60,540 nucleotides of DNA from Phycisphaerae bacterium (GTDB lineage: Bacteria > Planctomycetota > Phycisphaerae > Phycisphaerales > Phycisphaeraceae), in NCBI GenBank assembly GCA_030426385.1, contig JAUHYI010000018.1:1-60540 (forward strand). Reading direction: 5' to 3'. The translations under genes and the position numbers were made by a program. The notes under the pieces are model-generated. The model searched no databases. It was not told the DNA's origin and worked only from the letters and a program-made list of their open reading frames with translations. Below, in pieces: positions 1 to 9,972 of the stretch. Position 1 is the stretch's first letter; each line of letters starts with the position of its first letter.

Positions 1-2
1 GC

Positions 3-1055
3 AGCGAACACCAACACGCCGACAGGCCTGAGCCGTTTCCAATCTATCTCGGCTACGCTTACAGCACCGACCGCGGGCAAACCTGGGAAGTCGATTACAC
101 ACGGCCCGCATTAGCGCCCCAGCTCGCCGACAAACCCGAAGACCTTTACATCACCAACGCTTCGGGGCAGCGCGTGGTCAATTACGCCAACGGCTGTCTC
201 GAAGATCCACGACTCAATTGGCTCGACGGAAAACTCTATCTTTCCGCAGCATGCCGACTGTTTCCCCCTGGGCCTTACTGGGATCATGATGATCCATTGC
301 AATGCGCGCCAACCTGGGCCAAGTCGGCCGACGAACCTTTCGGCCGTGCCGCCCGCGAAAATTTAACGGTTACTGTTTTGTATGAGGTCCACCCCGACCG
401 CCTAGTCGTTGGCGACTACGATCATGCGTTTAGTTATCTTGGCCCGCTGGCTGATCCACAACGCGGCGACAACCGCGATGCGTTCCTCTTTCCCGAACGT
501 TTACGAATTGATGGCCAACTAAAATACGCGTGTATCCATCGTCCGCGTGAAGGGCATAATTATGATGATGGACCTGCGGGGCGACCGCCTTCGATTTATC
601 TTGCGGTCGCTGATCGTCTTGAAGATCTCGCCAGCTCAAACGCGCAACACATCCGTTTGGCCGAAGGCGTTTTGGCATGGGAAGGCAACCGCGTGGGTGG
701 CAGTGCGCCGCCGCTCCGGATCGATGACACGCGATGGCTTTTGCCTTACCACGGCAAACAAAACGACACCATCGGTTACACCCAATCGTTCATGATCCTT
801 GAGCAGGACGATGATGGCTGGCCACGCTTGCGACACCGCTGCGGCGACCGCATGCTCTACGTCACCGAGTCCTGGCAGGCACCCAATCTTTTCCCTATCC
901 CCTGCCTGTTCACCTGTGGTGCGGTACACACCGATGACGGCGAACTTATCATGAGCTACGGCGCTGCCGACGAAGTGGCGGGCATGGCCTGGACGCGTTT
1001 CGATTCACTCGTCCAACACGTGATGCAGTTTAATCCTGACGGCACCCGCGCGTGA
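3..1055 (+). CDS. GH130-like beta-mannoside phosphorylase/hydrolase, 5'-truncated by the window
   Basis: The frame is open from the window edge, so the N-terminus is missing; about 350 residues remain. It looks like the five-bladed beta-propeller of family GH130, which phosphorolyses or hydrolyses beta-mannosides. Family-like stretches are FLFPERLRIDG followed by IHRPREG (near residues 155-180), GSAPPLRIDDTRWLLPYHG, and the C-terminal CGAVHTDDGELIMSYGAADE, which resembles the family's CGAV..DG.L.IYYGAADT. An Asp-box-like STDRGQTW near residue 25 is more typical of sialidase propellers, so a sialidase-like relative is the alternative. No signal peptide can be judged. The gene converges on the minus-strand operon that carries a GH92 alpha-mannosidase, which fits a mannose-containing glycan. 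The catalytic acid cannot be assigned with certainty. Confidence 0.7.
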   Translation, partial: SEHQHADRPEPFPIYLGYAYSTDRGQTWEVDYTRPALAPQLADKPEDLYITNASGQRVVNYANGCLEDPRLNWLDGKLYLSAACRLFPPGPYWDHDDPLQCAPTWAKSADEPFGRAARENLTVTVLYEVHPDRLVVGDYDHAFSYLGPLADPQRGDNRDAFLFPERLRIDGQLKYACIHRPREGHNYDDGPAGRPPSIYLAVADRLEDLASSNAQHIRLAEGVLAWEGNRVGGSAPPLRIDDTRWLLPYHGKQNDTIGYTQSFMILEQDDDGWPRLRHRCGDRMLYVTESWQAPNLFPIPCLFTCGAVHTDDGELIMSYGAADEVAGMAWTRFDSLVQHVMQFNPDGTRA

Positions 1056-1112
1056 TACCTGTTGCATGTGCATGCTATGTGCGAGTCGCCAACGATTGCG
1101 AGAAGCGACACC

Positions 1113-2135
1113 CTACCGTTCAATCACTTGGCCAGCCTCCGCAGAAGCAAACGCATTTTCAAGCGCATGAAACACATCCACCGCTTCGTCAAGACTGATA
1201 CCTGGCGAAGCCTGATGACAAATCGCTTGAACAAAATCATCGGCGTATAGTTGCCCAACCGATGGACCGAAGTTAACGCGCCGATATTCATCGCGAAAAA
1301 GATCAAGGCCGTAGCCCAAACCGTTTTCGATGTTGAGTACACCCTGACTGCCGACGACTTGCATACGGCAATCGGTCGTGGGCTGGGATTGGGTGGTCGT
1401 GCGTCCGACGAGAATGGTCCCCACCCCGCCGCCCTGAAAAGCAACGCTCAACAGCGCGATATCTTCAACGCCATGTTCGCGATAATGTTCGTAAAACGCA
1501 GCACGTTTGCGGGCAAAAATGGACCGGATAGGTTGTTTAAACACCTTGCGCAAAGCGAGAATGCCATAGGGCCCGAAGTTCGCCAGTTCAGCACGACCGC
1601 GCTGACGACATGCCTCCGGGCTCAGTGTGTACTGCGGACCGCGCGGTTGCAGAAACTGAAAATGTGCGGTGCGCGGTTCGCCGATCGCGCCCTGTTCCAG
1701 TTGCTCCATAGCCGGCCGAAACGCATTGGAATAAACCACCGCTGGAATGGCACAGGTAAACGTGATGCCGGACGCACGCACAACCGCAGCCATGTCATCC
1801 ACCGTCTGGGCCGTCGCACCGATTGGCTTTTCACACATCACATGAATGCCCGCTTCAGCGCATGCCGTCACGTAATCGGTATTGATCTCGGGTGGCAGTG
1901 CGATGCTGATCGCTTCCGGGCGATGCGTGCGAATGACATCATCAGCATTGTCGACAAACGGCACGCCGCGCTGCTCGGCAAACTCACGTGCCAACGCAAT
2001 CGCATCATCACTTCCATCATCCGGATGGCATACCGCAACCAGCTCGGTCAACGGATGATCTGCCAACTGCCGACCGTAATCCATTTGATGACCATAAGAA
2101 AAACCCACCAGCGCAACTCGGATTGGTTTACGCAT
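1113..2135 (-). CDS. Gfo/Idh/MocA family NAD(P)-dependent oxidoreductase
   Basis: About 340 residues. The N-terminus is a Rossmann fold (IRVALVGFSYG), and VMCEKPIGA near residue 100 is the family's EKP motif, whose lysine contacts cofactor and substrate. The C-terminal half is the alpha/beta substrate domain. Family members oxidise or epimerise sugars, inositols and their acids, so the substrate cannot be named. I chose the ATG at 2135 because GGAGG lies 7 bases upstream and the protein then begins MRKPIRV; the longer open frame to 2264 adds an arginine- and tryptophan-rich stretch unlike the family. The start overlaps the end of the upstream gene by 8 bases, which suggests translational coupling. 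This is the last gene of the minus-strand glycan operon and one of three family members in it. Confidence 0.88.
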   Translation of the reverse strand: MRKPIRVALVGFSYGHQMDYGRQLADHPLTELVAVCHPDDGSDDAIALAREFAEQRGVPFVDNADDVIRTHRPEAISIALPPEINTDYVTACAEAGIHVMCEKPIGATAQTVDDMAAVVRASGITFTCAIPAVVYSNAFRPAMEQLEQGAIGEPRTAHFQFLQPRGPQYTLSPEACRQRGRAELANFGPYGILALRKVFKQPIRSIFARKRAAFYEHYREHGVEDIALLSVAFQGGGVGTILVGRTTTQSQPTTDCRMQVVGSQGVLNIENGLGYGLDLFRDEYRRVNFGPSVGQLYADDFVQAICHQASPGISLDEAVDVFHALENAFASAEAGQVIER

Positions 2136-3165
2136 AATCCACCTCCACAGGTTGTCCGGATTTAAAAGATTCGACAGCGGCCAAAACACCCGCCAACACC
2201 ATGCGAGAAAATTCCAACGAAATCGGCGGCGGTTCATTCTGCAAAATTGAATCCGCATAAGCACGCATCTGACCCCCGAAATAATTTTCCTGCTCAGTCA
2301 TGTAAACATGCGAGCCCGGATAGTGCGTGCCGTCTTTGTTGTAAATCGAAACCGCATGACCGCAAGTGGCTTCCAGCACAATCGTGCCTTCGGTGCCGAT
2401 GACATGCATGCCACCACCCGGCGTTGGATACCCCTGGGGTTGTACGATGCGGCTTTCCTCAAACAACCCTATTGCGCCGCGAGAAAACGACGCATTCACA
2501 TTGAAATATTCCCACAGCGGTACTGCCGAATCGCCGGGATGCCCCAGTGTATACACGCTGGTCGGCTTATCGTTGAGCAACCAACAAAGCATGTCCATCG
2601 AGTGCATGCCGTTGTGCAACAGTAGGTATTCTATTCTGCCATCGCTGTTGAATTTCGGCCAGGCATCCGCGCTCCAGAACGGCGGACAACCACCCCAGCA
2701 ACGGGCAAACACCGGCTCGCCAATGTCGCCCGCATGAACACGTTCGACCAGCTTGCGCAGCTTCGGCACCCAGCGTTGCGACTGACAACTCATCGCGGAC
2801 ACGCCGCGTTCACGGGCAGCCACCATCACCTGATCGACTTCTTCAAGTGACCACGCAATTGGCTTTTCGATCAACACATGCTTGCCACACGCAATGGCCT
2901 CAAGCGCCAACGGCACATGCGTGCGATCAGGCGTCACCAGATCAATCAGATCGATTTGATCATCCTGAAAGATCGCTTCGGGGGTCGCGTGCGCCGTGTC
3001 GAGGTTGTATTTTTCCACGAACGCCGCGGTGCGTTGTGGATCGACATCATAGGCCGCAACCAGTTTGGTATTGCCGGTCACTTGATGAGCTGCCGCGTGA
3101 TTATGCGCGACGCCGTTGCAACCTAATTGACCCACCCGCAATGGGCGTGGCATGCTCTTGTTCAT
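2128..3165 (-). CDS. Gfo/Idh/MocA family NAD(P)-dependent oxidoreductase
   Basis: About 345 residues with an N-terminal Rossmann domain (LRVGQLGCNG), an acidic end of beta-2 (AAYDVD) and the EKP motif in VLIEKPIAW near residue 98. The C-terminal domain has the usual beta-sheet substrate pocket, with GMHSMDMLCWLL as the likely counterpart of the family's GxHxxD region. Two in-frame ATGs lie at 3171 and 3165; AGGAA sits 6 bases before the second, so I favour 3165. It overlaps the downstream oxidoreductase gene by 8 bases and follows the GH92 gene after a gap of about 80 bases. It probably acts in the cytoplasm on a sugar released by the operon's hydrolases. The three oxidoreductases here are clearly different sequences, so they may serve successive or parallel steps. 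Confidence 0.88.
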   Translation of the reverse strand: MNKSMPRPLRVGQLGCNGVAHNHAAAHQVTGNTKLVAAYDVDPQRTAAFVEKYNLDTAHATPEAIFQDDQIDLIDLVTPDRTHVPLALEAIACGKHVLIEKPIAWSLEEVDQVMVAARERGVSAMSCQSQRWVPKLRKLVERVHAGDIGEPVFARCWGGCPPFWSADAWPKFNSDGRIEYLLLHNGMHSMDMLCWLLNDKPTSVYTLGHPGDSAVPLWEYFNVNASFSRGAIGLFEESRIVQPQGYPTPGGGMHVIGTEGTIVLEATCGHAVSIYNKDGTHYPGSHVYMTEQENYFGGQMRAYADSILQNEPPPISLEFSRMVLAGVLAAVESFKSGQPVEVDYA

Positions 3166-3244
3166 ATTCATTTCCTATCGACTGTTTCGCGTGGTATTTT
3201 GCGCACGCCCTCGCGTGTTATCTTCGAATCGCGGTTCGGATAAC

Positions 3245-5464
3245 TCATCCATTGGACTGGCCAACACCAACGGCCGGATCACTTTGCTCAACGATTGACG
3301 CCTTCTGATCGGTGGCAAACTTGTCGGCGGTGAACTCCAAAGACGCGCCGCGTGTGAGTGTGCCATGGGAGACAATCGGATGCTCATGCAACTGGCCATC
3401 AACTGTGACAGTACAGGACTCAATCAGTCGCCGTGAATCGGACTCGCCGATGATGGTCAATATCGTGCCATCGGTGGATTCAAGTTCAGCGCGACGGACC
3501 AACGGCAAACCCAGGGTGTACGCAGGTTGGGCTGGATTTATCGGGTAAAAACCCAACGCCGCGAACAAATACCACGCGGACATTTCGCCATTGTCCTCAT
3601 CACCCAACAGACGATCGGGATGATACAACTCGGTGGCCACACGATGAACCCAATAGCGTGTGTGTTGCGGTTCGCCCAGGTGCGCGAATAGATAAAGCAC
3701 ATGGTGCACCGGCTGATTGGAATGTGCATACGTTCCGAAATCGGCCAATGCCATTTCTGTCATTTCGTGAATTTCATACGCGTAGGAACCGATGTTGAAT
3801 CGCGGTTCCATGGTGAGCATCGTGAGCAAACGATCCACCGCTGCCTTGCGACCGCCTAGCAGCTCCGCCAATCCTTCGATATCGTGTGGCACTGCCCATA
3901 GACATTGCCATGCCCCGCATTCGCAATATGGACCACCCCAATCGCAGGGGTCGAACGGCGTCATCCAACGACCATCGCTATAACGCCCGCGCATAAATCC
4001 GGAGTCGGCATCATACACATTGCGATAGTTGCGCGACCGCTTGCGTAATCGCATGGCCTCGGTCTCATCACCCAACGCATGCGCCGCCTGGCTCACCGCG
4101 TAATCACTCATCGCAAAATCAAGCGTGCGCGATACCGCATGTTCAACTTGATCCACAGGCACATATCCCATTCGATCATAGTCCTGCAAACCCAAACGTC
4201 CGTAGTAACCACGTGGCTCGCCATCGGTCGTCGCGTTTTTCAGAATCGCCTGATACGCCGACTGACGATCGAACCCGGGGATATCCTTGACGATCGCTTC
4301 GGCCAATACCACATCACTGTGCGAACCAACCATCGCGGGACGATAGCCGGGGCTCGACCATTTAGGCAGCCACCCGCCTTCGTGGTAAGCATTAACCCAA
4401 CCCTGAATCATTTCACCCAGGCGCTGCGGATCAAACAGACTCAGCCAAGGATACAACGTGCGATGTAAATCCCAGAAACCACAATCAGCATACAACACGC
4501 CTTCATGGATCTGGCCATCATACGGGCTGTAATGGATCGGCTTGTCTCGCAGATCATATTCATAAAACTCACGCGGAAATAGCGAAGCGCGATACAACGC
4601 ATTGTAAAATGTTTGCGCAACGGTCACGTCGGCATCAATACGCATGCGTCCGAACAACGCCTGCCATTGTTCATCCGCTTCGCGTCGCAAGTGATCGCTA
4701 TCAAAACCCGCCACCTCATTGCGCAGATTCAATTCAGCCTGATCCATGCTGATAAACGAGGTCGCCACCACCACATTCAACACGTTCCCGTGGGCTGGAT
4801 CGAAACGCACATAAGCTTGCCCTTGATCACCCTGATAATGTTGACGGTCGCGTTTGATCGCCATGTCATCACCTGCACCGCACTCCGTAATGGGTCGATC
4901 GAATCGCATCACGACATAGCAAGCGTAATTGTCAGCCACGCCACCACTATTCGCTCGTGTCCATCCACGCAAAACGCGATTGACTGGATCAATTTCGATA
5001 TCACATAACCCGGCAAAAAACGAAAGCATCAACCCCGGCTCGCCTGCACCTTCGTCATAACGCAAACGCATGGCCATGCATCGCGACGAAACCGCCAGAT
5101 CCACATCGATTCCATAACGCAGCAATCGCAATCGACCACCACCGGGCCCGGTTTGCGAATGATCCCATCGATACGACGACGTACGTGCCTCTGCCTCAGC
5201 CAACACCGGCCCCGCAAACGGCATCAGATTGAAATGCCCGTAATCACCGATCCAAGGTGACGGTTGATGGGTCGCGCGAATCCCGCGACACTTGCGGTCT
5301 TCGTGATGATAAAACCAATTACCCGCACGCGTCTGCAATGACCATGCGGTCATGCCCCACGGCCGAACCATCAACGGCAACGTATTGCCTGTTGAAAACT
5401 CGAACGTTGAATTCGTCCCCTGAAAAATGTTGACCAGACTCAACGGATCATTAACGAACGTCAT
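3245..5464 (-). CDS. GH92 family alpha-mannosidase
   Basis: 739 residues, near the usual 700-760 of GH92, a calcium-dependent inverting exo-alpha-mannosidase family active on N-glycans and yeast-type mannans. Family signatures include the N-terminal beta-sandwich with PWGMTAWSLQT, the (alpha/alpha)6 part with LYADCGFWDLHRTLYPWLSL near residues 325-345, and the C-terminal GDEDNGEMSAWYLFAALGFY near 615-635. The last matches the conserved GNEDxGxMSAWYVFSAxGFYP block, which holds the catalytic-base aspartates. No convincing signal peptide is seen at the chosen ATG, which is unusual for a family that is mostly exported, so the enzyme may be cytoplasmic or exported another way. The ATG overlaps the upstream oxidoreductase stop as ATGA (5461-5464). 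The nearby GH130-like gene supports mannose-glycan use. Confidence 0.9.
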   Translation of the reverse strand: MTFVNDPLSLVNIFQGTNSTFEFSTGNTLPLMVRPWGMTAWSLQTRAGNWFYHHEDRKCRGIRATHQPSPWIGDYGHFNLMPFAGPVLAEAEARTSSYRWDHSQTGPGGGRLRLLRYGIDVDLAVSSRCMAMRLRYDEGAGEPGLMLSFFAGLCDIEIDPVNRVLRGWTRANSGGVADNYACYVVMRFDRPITECGAGDDMAIKRDRQHYQGDQGQAYVRFDPAHGNVLNVVVATSFISMDQAELNLRNEVAGFDSDHLRREADEQWQALFGRMRIDADVTVAQTFYNALYRASLFPREFYEYDLRDKPIHYSPYDGQIHEGVLYADCGFWDLHRTLYPWLSLFDPQRLGEMIQGWVNAYHEGGWLPKWSSPGYRPAMVGSHSDVVLAEAIVKDIPGFDRQSAYQAILKNATTDGEPRGYYGRLGLQDYDRMGYVPVDQVEHAVSRTLDFAMSDYAVSQAAHALGDETEAMRLRKRSRNYRNVYDADSGFMRGRYSDGRWMTPFDPCDWGGPYCECGAWQCLWAVPHDIEGLAELLGGRKAAVDRLLTMLTMEPRFNIGSYAYEIHEMTEMALADFGTYAHSNQPVHHVLYLFAHLGEPQHTRYWVHRVATELYHPDRLLGDEDNGEMSAWYLFAALGFYPINPAQPAYTLGLPLVRRAELESTDGTILTIIGESDSRRLIESCTVTVDGQLHEHPIVSHGTLTRGASLEFTADKFATDQKASIVEQSDPAVGVGQSNG

Positions 5465-6681
5465 GCCGTAACCCTCTCACCATCACAGTATTTTTCAAAA
5501 TAAGCCTCACATGCTTCGGACACACCCGGCACATCGATCGCCTGGGATTGTTCACGCAACGACTGGGTCGCACAACAACCCGTGGCCACGCTATACCGCG
5601 CATCCAACGGCGTTAGACTCGCCGAATCACCATCGCGAACCACTCGCACAAATTCATCCACAATATTCGGATCAGCTCCACCATGATTTTTCTGATCCGA
5701 TTCAATCGGATACTCACGATCACCGCGCGAACGATAATCGGGTGCTGAATTCCACAATCGCACCACCACATCGCCTGCATAATCACCAAAGTTTTCGATA
5801 CGTCCCTTCGTGCCAATCACGGTATAGTTTCGCCAGGCATCGGGCGTGTAATGACATTGCACGTATGACGCTAACACGCCGTTATCCAGTTGCATCTGGA
5901 CATGACTCAAATCCTCAACATCAATCACCGGATTAAGTCCGGTTTGCGCCGTCGGTGGCCACAGGTCCGGCACAGAACGAATCATCGGTGGCTCATCGGG
6001 TGATCGCCGGTCCTTGATATCGCCATACAACGTCAATCCACCCATCGCATGCACGCGCTGGGTGTATCCACCTCCGAGCCAGTGGATGATGTCGATGTCA
6101 TGCGCCCCTTTTTGCAACAGCAAACCCGTCGACAATTCACGCTGAGCATGCCAGTCTTTGAAATAAGCTTCGCCGCCGTAGGAAATAAAATGGCGACACC
6201 AGATCGCCTTAACCTGACCGATCGCACCTTGATCAATCAGGCTTTTCATCGTGACCGCAAACGGAGCATGACGTAAATTGTGCCCGACATACAACAAGCC
6301 TTCCGTGCGTCGCGCCGTCTCGAGAATGCGATCGCAACCTTCGATCGTAATCGCCATCGGCTTTTCCAGATAGATCGCTTTGCCCGCCTCGAGCGCGGCG
6401 ACGGCGTGCTCTTCATGACAATAATCAGGCGACGTGATAAACACCGCATCAATATCATCTGCAGCAAGCAGTTGACGATAGTCCTCGTAAACGCGCGCCT
6501 CTTGCCCGACCCGTTCTCGAAATTCCTGAAGCGCCTTCGGATTCACATCCGCACCAGCAATCAGATAACTACCGCGCCCGGGCTTGTGTGCATAGTTCGC
6601 CAACCCACCACGTCCACCCACACCGATGACGCCGATTCGCAAATCATGTTTTGTGGGAACTCCACCATTCGTATCGATCAT
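5461..6681 (-). CDS. Gfo/Idh/MocA family oxidoreductase
   Basis: 406 residues, longer than its two neighbours. The Rossmann motif is GVIGVGGRGG near residue 16, the aspartate after beta-2 is in GADVNPK, and the EKP motif is in YLEKPMAI near residue 105. GAHDIDIIHWL near 210 resembles the conserved H-D-D/H substrate region. The subtype with GVGGRG plus a long insert often acts on glycosides, so a glycan-linked redox reaction is plausible but unproven. The start ATG at 6681 overlaps the upstream gene's stop by 4 bases and has GGAAGGGC upstream. The gene overlaps the GH92 start by 4 bases as well, so upstream hydrolase, oxidoreductase and GH92 are translationally linked. Confidence 0.9.
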   Translation of the reverse strand: MIDTNGGVPTKHDLRIGVIGVGGRGGLANYAHKPGRGSYLIAGADVNPKALQEFRERVGQEARVYEDYRQLLAADDIDAVFITSPDYCHEEHAVAALEAGKAIYLEKPMAITIEGCDRILETARRTEGLLYVGHNLRHAPFAVTMKSLIDQGAIGQVKAIWCRHFISYGGEAYFKDWHAQRELSTGLLLQKGAHDIDIIHWLGGGYTQRVHAMGGLTLYGDIKDRRSPDEPPMIRSVPDLWPPTAQTGLNPVIDVEDLSHVQMQLDNGVLASYVQCHYTPDAWRNYTVIGTKGRIENFGDYAGDVVVRLWNSAPDYRSRGDREYPIESDQKNHGGADPNIVDEFVRVVRDGDSASLTPLDARYSVATGCCATQSLREQSQAIDVPGVSEACEAYFEKYCDGERVTA

Positions 6682-9242
6682 CGACGTTGCCCTTCCTCTC
6701 CCTCATCAGCAAAACATATTTCGATCACAGCCAGACGATTAATCTCATCGAGATCAATCATCAGCTTGTCTCCTGATTGGCGAAATGTCACCGGCTTGGC
6801 TTGGTCCGATGACAAGTCATACAGACGACACGCCGATACACGAGCCGAACCGACCGAACGATTCAGCCGCACCACCACAGGTTCATCCACCACACGCACA
6901 TGGGCCTCTGCGTCTGCATCCGGATCAGCAAGTGTCACCACCCACCGATTGTCGGGCACCTGAAAAATATTGCCACGTAATTCATCAGGCAACGTCAACG
7001 CATGAGCATGCAACAACCACTGCCGCCCGTGTAACAGTTGCTGCAACGGACGATAACTTTGGTACAACGCTTTGGATTCATCCGACCAGTAGCGCACCGC
7101 CCGGTAGTTGAACGCGTAAAACGCACCGCTGACTAAACAATGCCGCAGGTCATTGATCAGGTTGGCCGGTAACCCCGGCGCAGTCAACTCGCGTTCACGG
7201 CCATCCACCAGACCTGTCGCATAAATCGGCACATACGTCACCGGCGTTACCAACCCCAGATATTGCAACGAACCGAGTGCCTGAAAATGCGACTCGGCCA
7301 TGATGCTGTCCGTGCAACCCACCGACATCGCGTTCGCACCGTTCGATGCCAGCGACTTGCCCTGGGCATGCATGACCTTGGCGATCGCGCATAAAATCTC
7401 GGAATACTCTGTATGCCAGGCATTGTCGAAAAACACGCCGGAACAATTTGGAAACACCGACAGTTCGCGATTCGCCTGATCCACCAGATGGTCAAACCAT
7501 GCCGTCCCCGGGCGACAAGTCATCGTCGCACCGAATGGGCCAAACACATTCGTTTCCGGTTCGCCGTCACTGCGACGCACCACTGAATCGGCAAACTCAG
7601 TCACCGCACGCGCCACATCCTTGCACTCACGCGCCTGGATATACATCAACGGCTCGACATCATGCCGCAGCATATTCGCAATGTCACGGCGATAAGATTC
7701 AACCGATTCCATATATGGCGACAAGTCGTCAGGAATGTAATTACCAAACCCCGCACCTTCGCCCAGCATTAAGGACACTTCCCGCCAACCCACATCCAAC
7801 GCCACAATGTCTTCCAAAAATTCATCCGACGATGGGCCACCGATAATCATGCTCTGCAAACCATCTGCGATCGGCCCTTGAGGTGGATTCATGATCGCAG
7901 GAAACAGCGCCGCATACGCCCCCAAACCCGGCCGCCAATCGCCATCGTGTCCCACAAGGTAATGGCGAATCACACGCGTTTCCCCAGGCGCCAACGACAA
8001 CGCGTGATGCACCACCCGCATCACCTCAGGACCAGCTTCCATACCAAGATCAAACGTCACATTCTCAAATGTTCGATCACCCGTGGTCAGGGTCAACCCA
8101 GTATTTTGCAACGGATCATACACCGTCACGATCGGCATCTGTGCATCCGCACCGTAAGTCGTACTACGGGTGTAACTGTAATACGGCCGACCTTGCTCGA
8201 CAGGAAACGGACAATCATCCGCGGCAAAAAAACCATGCATCCCCGGTTGAATCAGTGGCCATTCAAACGCCACATCGCTGACGATTGTTTGCTCGGTCGC
8301 GTTATGAATTTCAAGCGCAACCACCAACGCATCATCACGCGAAGTGATCGGCAACCATGTCGATCGCAACCCCGGCTCGGTCTTTACCTGCACTGGATGT
8401 CGCAGCCAGTTCTCCCCCGCACTCGCTTTATCACGCTCACCACTCCAACCAAATCCACCGTCGACCGCAAGCGTCACCGGCGGATGGCCATACACAGAAG
8501 CAGGAACAGGAGCAGGTGCATTAGCACGCTCACCCACACTTGTCCCAATCGTGATTCGGCCCGCATGATGGTTCGCGGTAGCATCGGGCCACGGGCTGGT
8601 TGATGCCACCAATTTTTCATCGGCCAACGATTCATCCGTGGGGATACTATCGATTCGCCGAGGCGCACGTGGCAACGACCACAATCGGGCAGCATCAATT
8701 TTATATGCACCGCGACCCACCACAATTTCACCATCCTGCTCACCCGAAAGTTTTATGCTGCCATAAAAATGCGATCGGCGATGTCCCTTGCCATCAAGAT
8801 ATAGTCGACTGATCTGCGGCGACCAGGTCACGGCAATATGGTGACGCTCCCCGCGCTGCCAATCGAGCGAACCGGACACCATGAACACCGGGTATTGCTT
8901 GGAATGAAAATCGCTTCGCGGATCATCCGCATCACGCAGGTAAAACACCAACTGCTTCTCAAGCGCATTAAAGTACAACCCTAGCGAATCGTTTTTACCG
9001 AATCGAACTTCCAATAGATTCTGATTGCTTTTAACAGTCCGCGGATCAAAATCCAAAGTGAGCCAGAACTCGGCCGTACCAGCCTCGGGATTAAAATGCG
9101 TAGCAGCCGGTAGCGTCGTCGCCAACGCGGGATGTGCAAGCGACATGAGCAAGCGTGGCGATTGTTCCGCTGCAGCAATCGTGATCGACAGACAAACGAT
9201 AAGCCCACACGCGGCAGCACACATCATTCGCGGTGTTAGCAA
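6678..9242 (-). CDS. secreted LamG-domain protein with glycoside-hydrolase-like TIM-barrel region
   Basis: About 854 residues. A signal peptide (RMMCAAACGLIVCLSITIAAAEQ) is followed by a LamG/concanavalin-like domain at about residues 40-200 (GTAEFWLTLDFD; HIAVTWSPQISRLYLDGKG). Next comes a beta-rich domain and then a barrel-like region at about 440-760 resembling GH36/GH31-type or DUF6259-like hydrolases (GVFFDNAWHTEYSEI, LASNGANAMS). I cannot assign the family or catalytic residues firmly. For the start I favour TTG at 9242: GAGGAA lies 7 bases upstream, just after the preceding pseudopilin's stop, and a good signal peptide results. An ATG at 9275 is possible, but it lies inside the pseudopilin gene without a ribosome site. 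The protein should act outside the cytoplasm on the glycan. Confidence 0.75.
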   Translation of the reverse strand: MLTPRMMCAAACGLIVCLSITIAAAEQSPRLLMSLAHPALATTLPAATHFNPEAGTAEFWLTLDFDPRTVKSNQNLLEVRFGKNDSLGLYFNALEKQLVFYLRDADDPRSDFHSKQYPVFMVSGSLDWQRGERHHIAVTWSPQISRLYLDGKGHRRSHFYGSIKLSGEQDGEIVVGRGAYKIDAARLWSLPRAPRRIDSIPTDESLADEKLVASTSPWPDATANHHAGRITIGTSVGERANAPAPVPASVYGHPPVTLAVDGGFGWSGERDKASAGENWLRHPVQVKTEPGLRSTWLPITSRDDALVVALEIHNATEQTIVSDVAFEWPLIQPGMHGFFAADDCPFPVEQGRPYYSYTRSTTYGADAQMPIVTVYDPLQNTGLTLTTGDRTFENVTFDLGMEAGPEVMRVVHHALSLAPGETRVIRHYLVGHDGDWRPGLGAYAALFPAIMNPPQGPIADGLQSMIIGGPSSDEFLEDIVALDVGWREVSLMLGEGAGFGNYIPDDLSPYMESVESYRRDIANMLRHDVEPLMYIQARECKDVARAVTEFADSVVRRSDGEPETNVFGPFGATMTCRPGTAWFDHLVDQANRELSVFPNCSGVFFDNAWHTEYSEILCAIAKVMHAQGKSLASNGANAMSVGCTDSIMAESHFQALGSLQYLGLVTPVTYVPIYATGLVDGRERELTAPGLPANLINDLRHCLVSGAFYAFNYRAVRYWSDESKALYQSYRPLQQLLHGRQWLLHAHALTLPDELRGNIFQVPDNRWVVTLADPDADAEAHVRVVDEPVVVRLNRSVGSARVSACRLYDLSSDQAKPVTFRQSGDKLMIDLDEINRLAVIEICFADEGEEGQRR

Positions 9243-9258
9243 AAATACGTTCCTCAAA

Positions 9259-9972
9259 TTATTTATCCCAATCATAAAATTCGTTCATGTAGTTGTAGCC
9301 ACTGATTGTCAGCAGAGTTTGATCAGGTTTACTCCACGCGACATGGCCATCTTGAAACAACACATTGATGCCGTTCTCGGCATGACTGTCTTCCGCCCAA
9401 AAATCAGCGGCGATCCAGTAAGCGCCTTGGTTCTCCAACAAACGCCAATTTTCAAACACCAAACGGTCCGATAGATCAAACGTGCTGATGCGATAGGTGT
9501 ATGGACTCCACCATGTGCTTGCCCAATCCTGATTGGATGGACAAACAAACACTTCCGCGGCATCCACATACTTGGCATCGATCAGTCGTCCGAACCCGCC
9601 ATGTTGCCATGTATTGTTTTGCGGTTGTGTATACGTCGCCAACAGTCCATTGCCATACATCAACGTGCTCGAATAGACCAGGGGCATCGGCAAGATGTCA
9701 TCGTGATCGAACGCATAATTAAAAGTCGCCAAACCGATTTGCCTGATATTGCTGGCACATGCCATGCGCCGTGCCGCTTCGCGTGCACTCGACAATGCAG
9801 GCAGCAAAATCGCAAGCAGCAATGCGATGATACTGATGACCACCAATAATTCGATGAGCGTAAAACCTACTGACGCGCGACGCCAAGACGAGCGTATATG
9901 ACCATGCCTGCAAAAGGTGAAGTCCACAAGCCTGTGTCCCAATGCATGTTCCTGTGCGCATTCACAAGCCAT
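9259..9972 (-). CDS. type II secretion-type pseudopilin, DUF1559/H-X9-DG-like
   Basis: 237 residues. The leader ends in glycine just before [20 protein letters not shown], the class III prepilin signal (cleavage G/F, Glu+5) followed by the hydrophobic helix at about residues 37-60. The C-terminus carries [17 protein letters not shown], one residue longer than the H-X9-DG motif common in planctomycete pseudopilins. ATG 9972 is well supported: GGAGGT lies about 6 bases upstream, giving an unusually long leader of about 36 residues. The start overlaps the 3' end of the upstream hydrolase gene by 11 bases, and the next hydrolase starts about 16 bases downstream. No secretion ATPase, prepilin peptidase or secretin is in the window, so any assembly machinery must be elsewhere. 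Confidence 0.88.
   Translation of the reverse strand: MACECAQEHALGHRLVDFTFCRHGHIRSSWRRASVGFTLIELLVVISIIALLLAILLPALSSAREAARRMACASNIRQIGLATFNYAFDHDDILPMPLVYSSTLMYGNGLLATYTQPQNNTWQHGGFGRLIDAKYVDAAEVFVCPSNQDWASTWWSPYTYRISTFDLSDRLVFENWRLLENQGAYWIAADFWAEDSHAENGINVLFQDGHVAWSKPDQTLLTISGYNYMNEFYDWDK

Noticed and set aside
1251..2165. Long plus-strand open frame of 304 codons opposite the Gfo/Idh/MocA gene
   Set aside because: The complementary strand encodes a clear family member with EKP motif and a GGAGG ribosome site; the plus-strand frame has an arginine/histidine-rich composition typical of antisense reading.
7878..8603. Plus-strand open frame of 241 codons
   Set aside because: It is antisense to the LamG/hydrolase gene, arginine-rich and without a recognisable domain or ribosome site.
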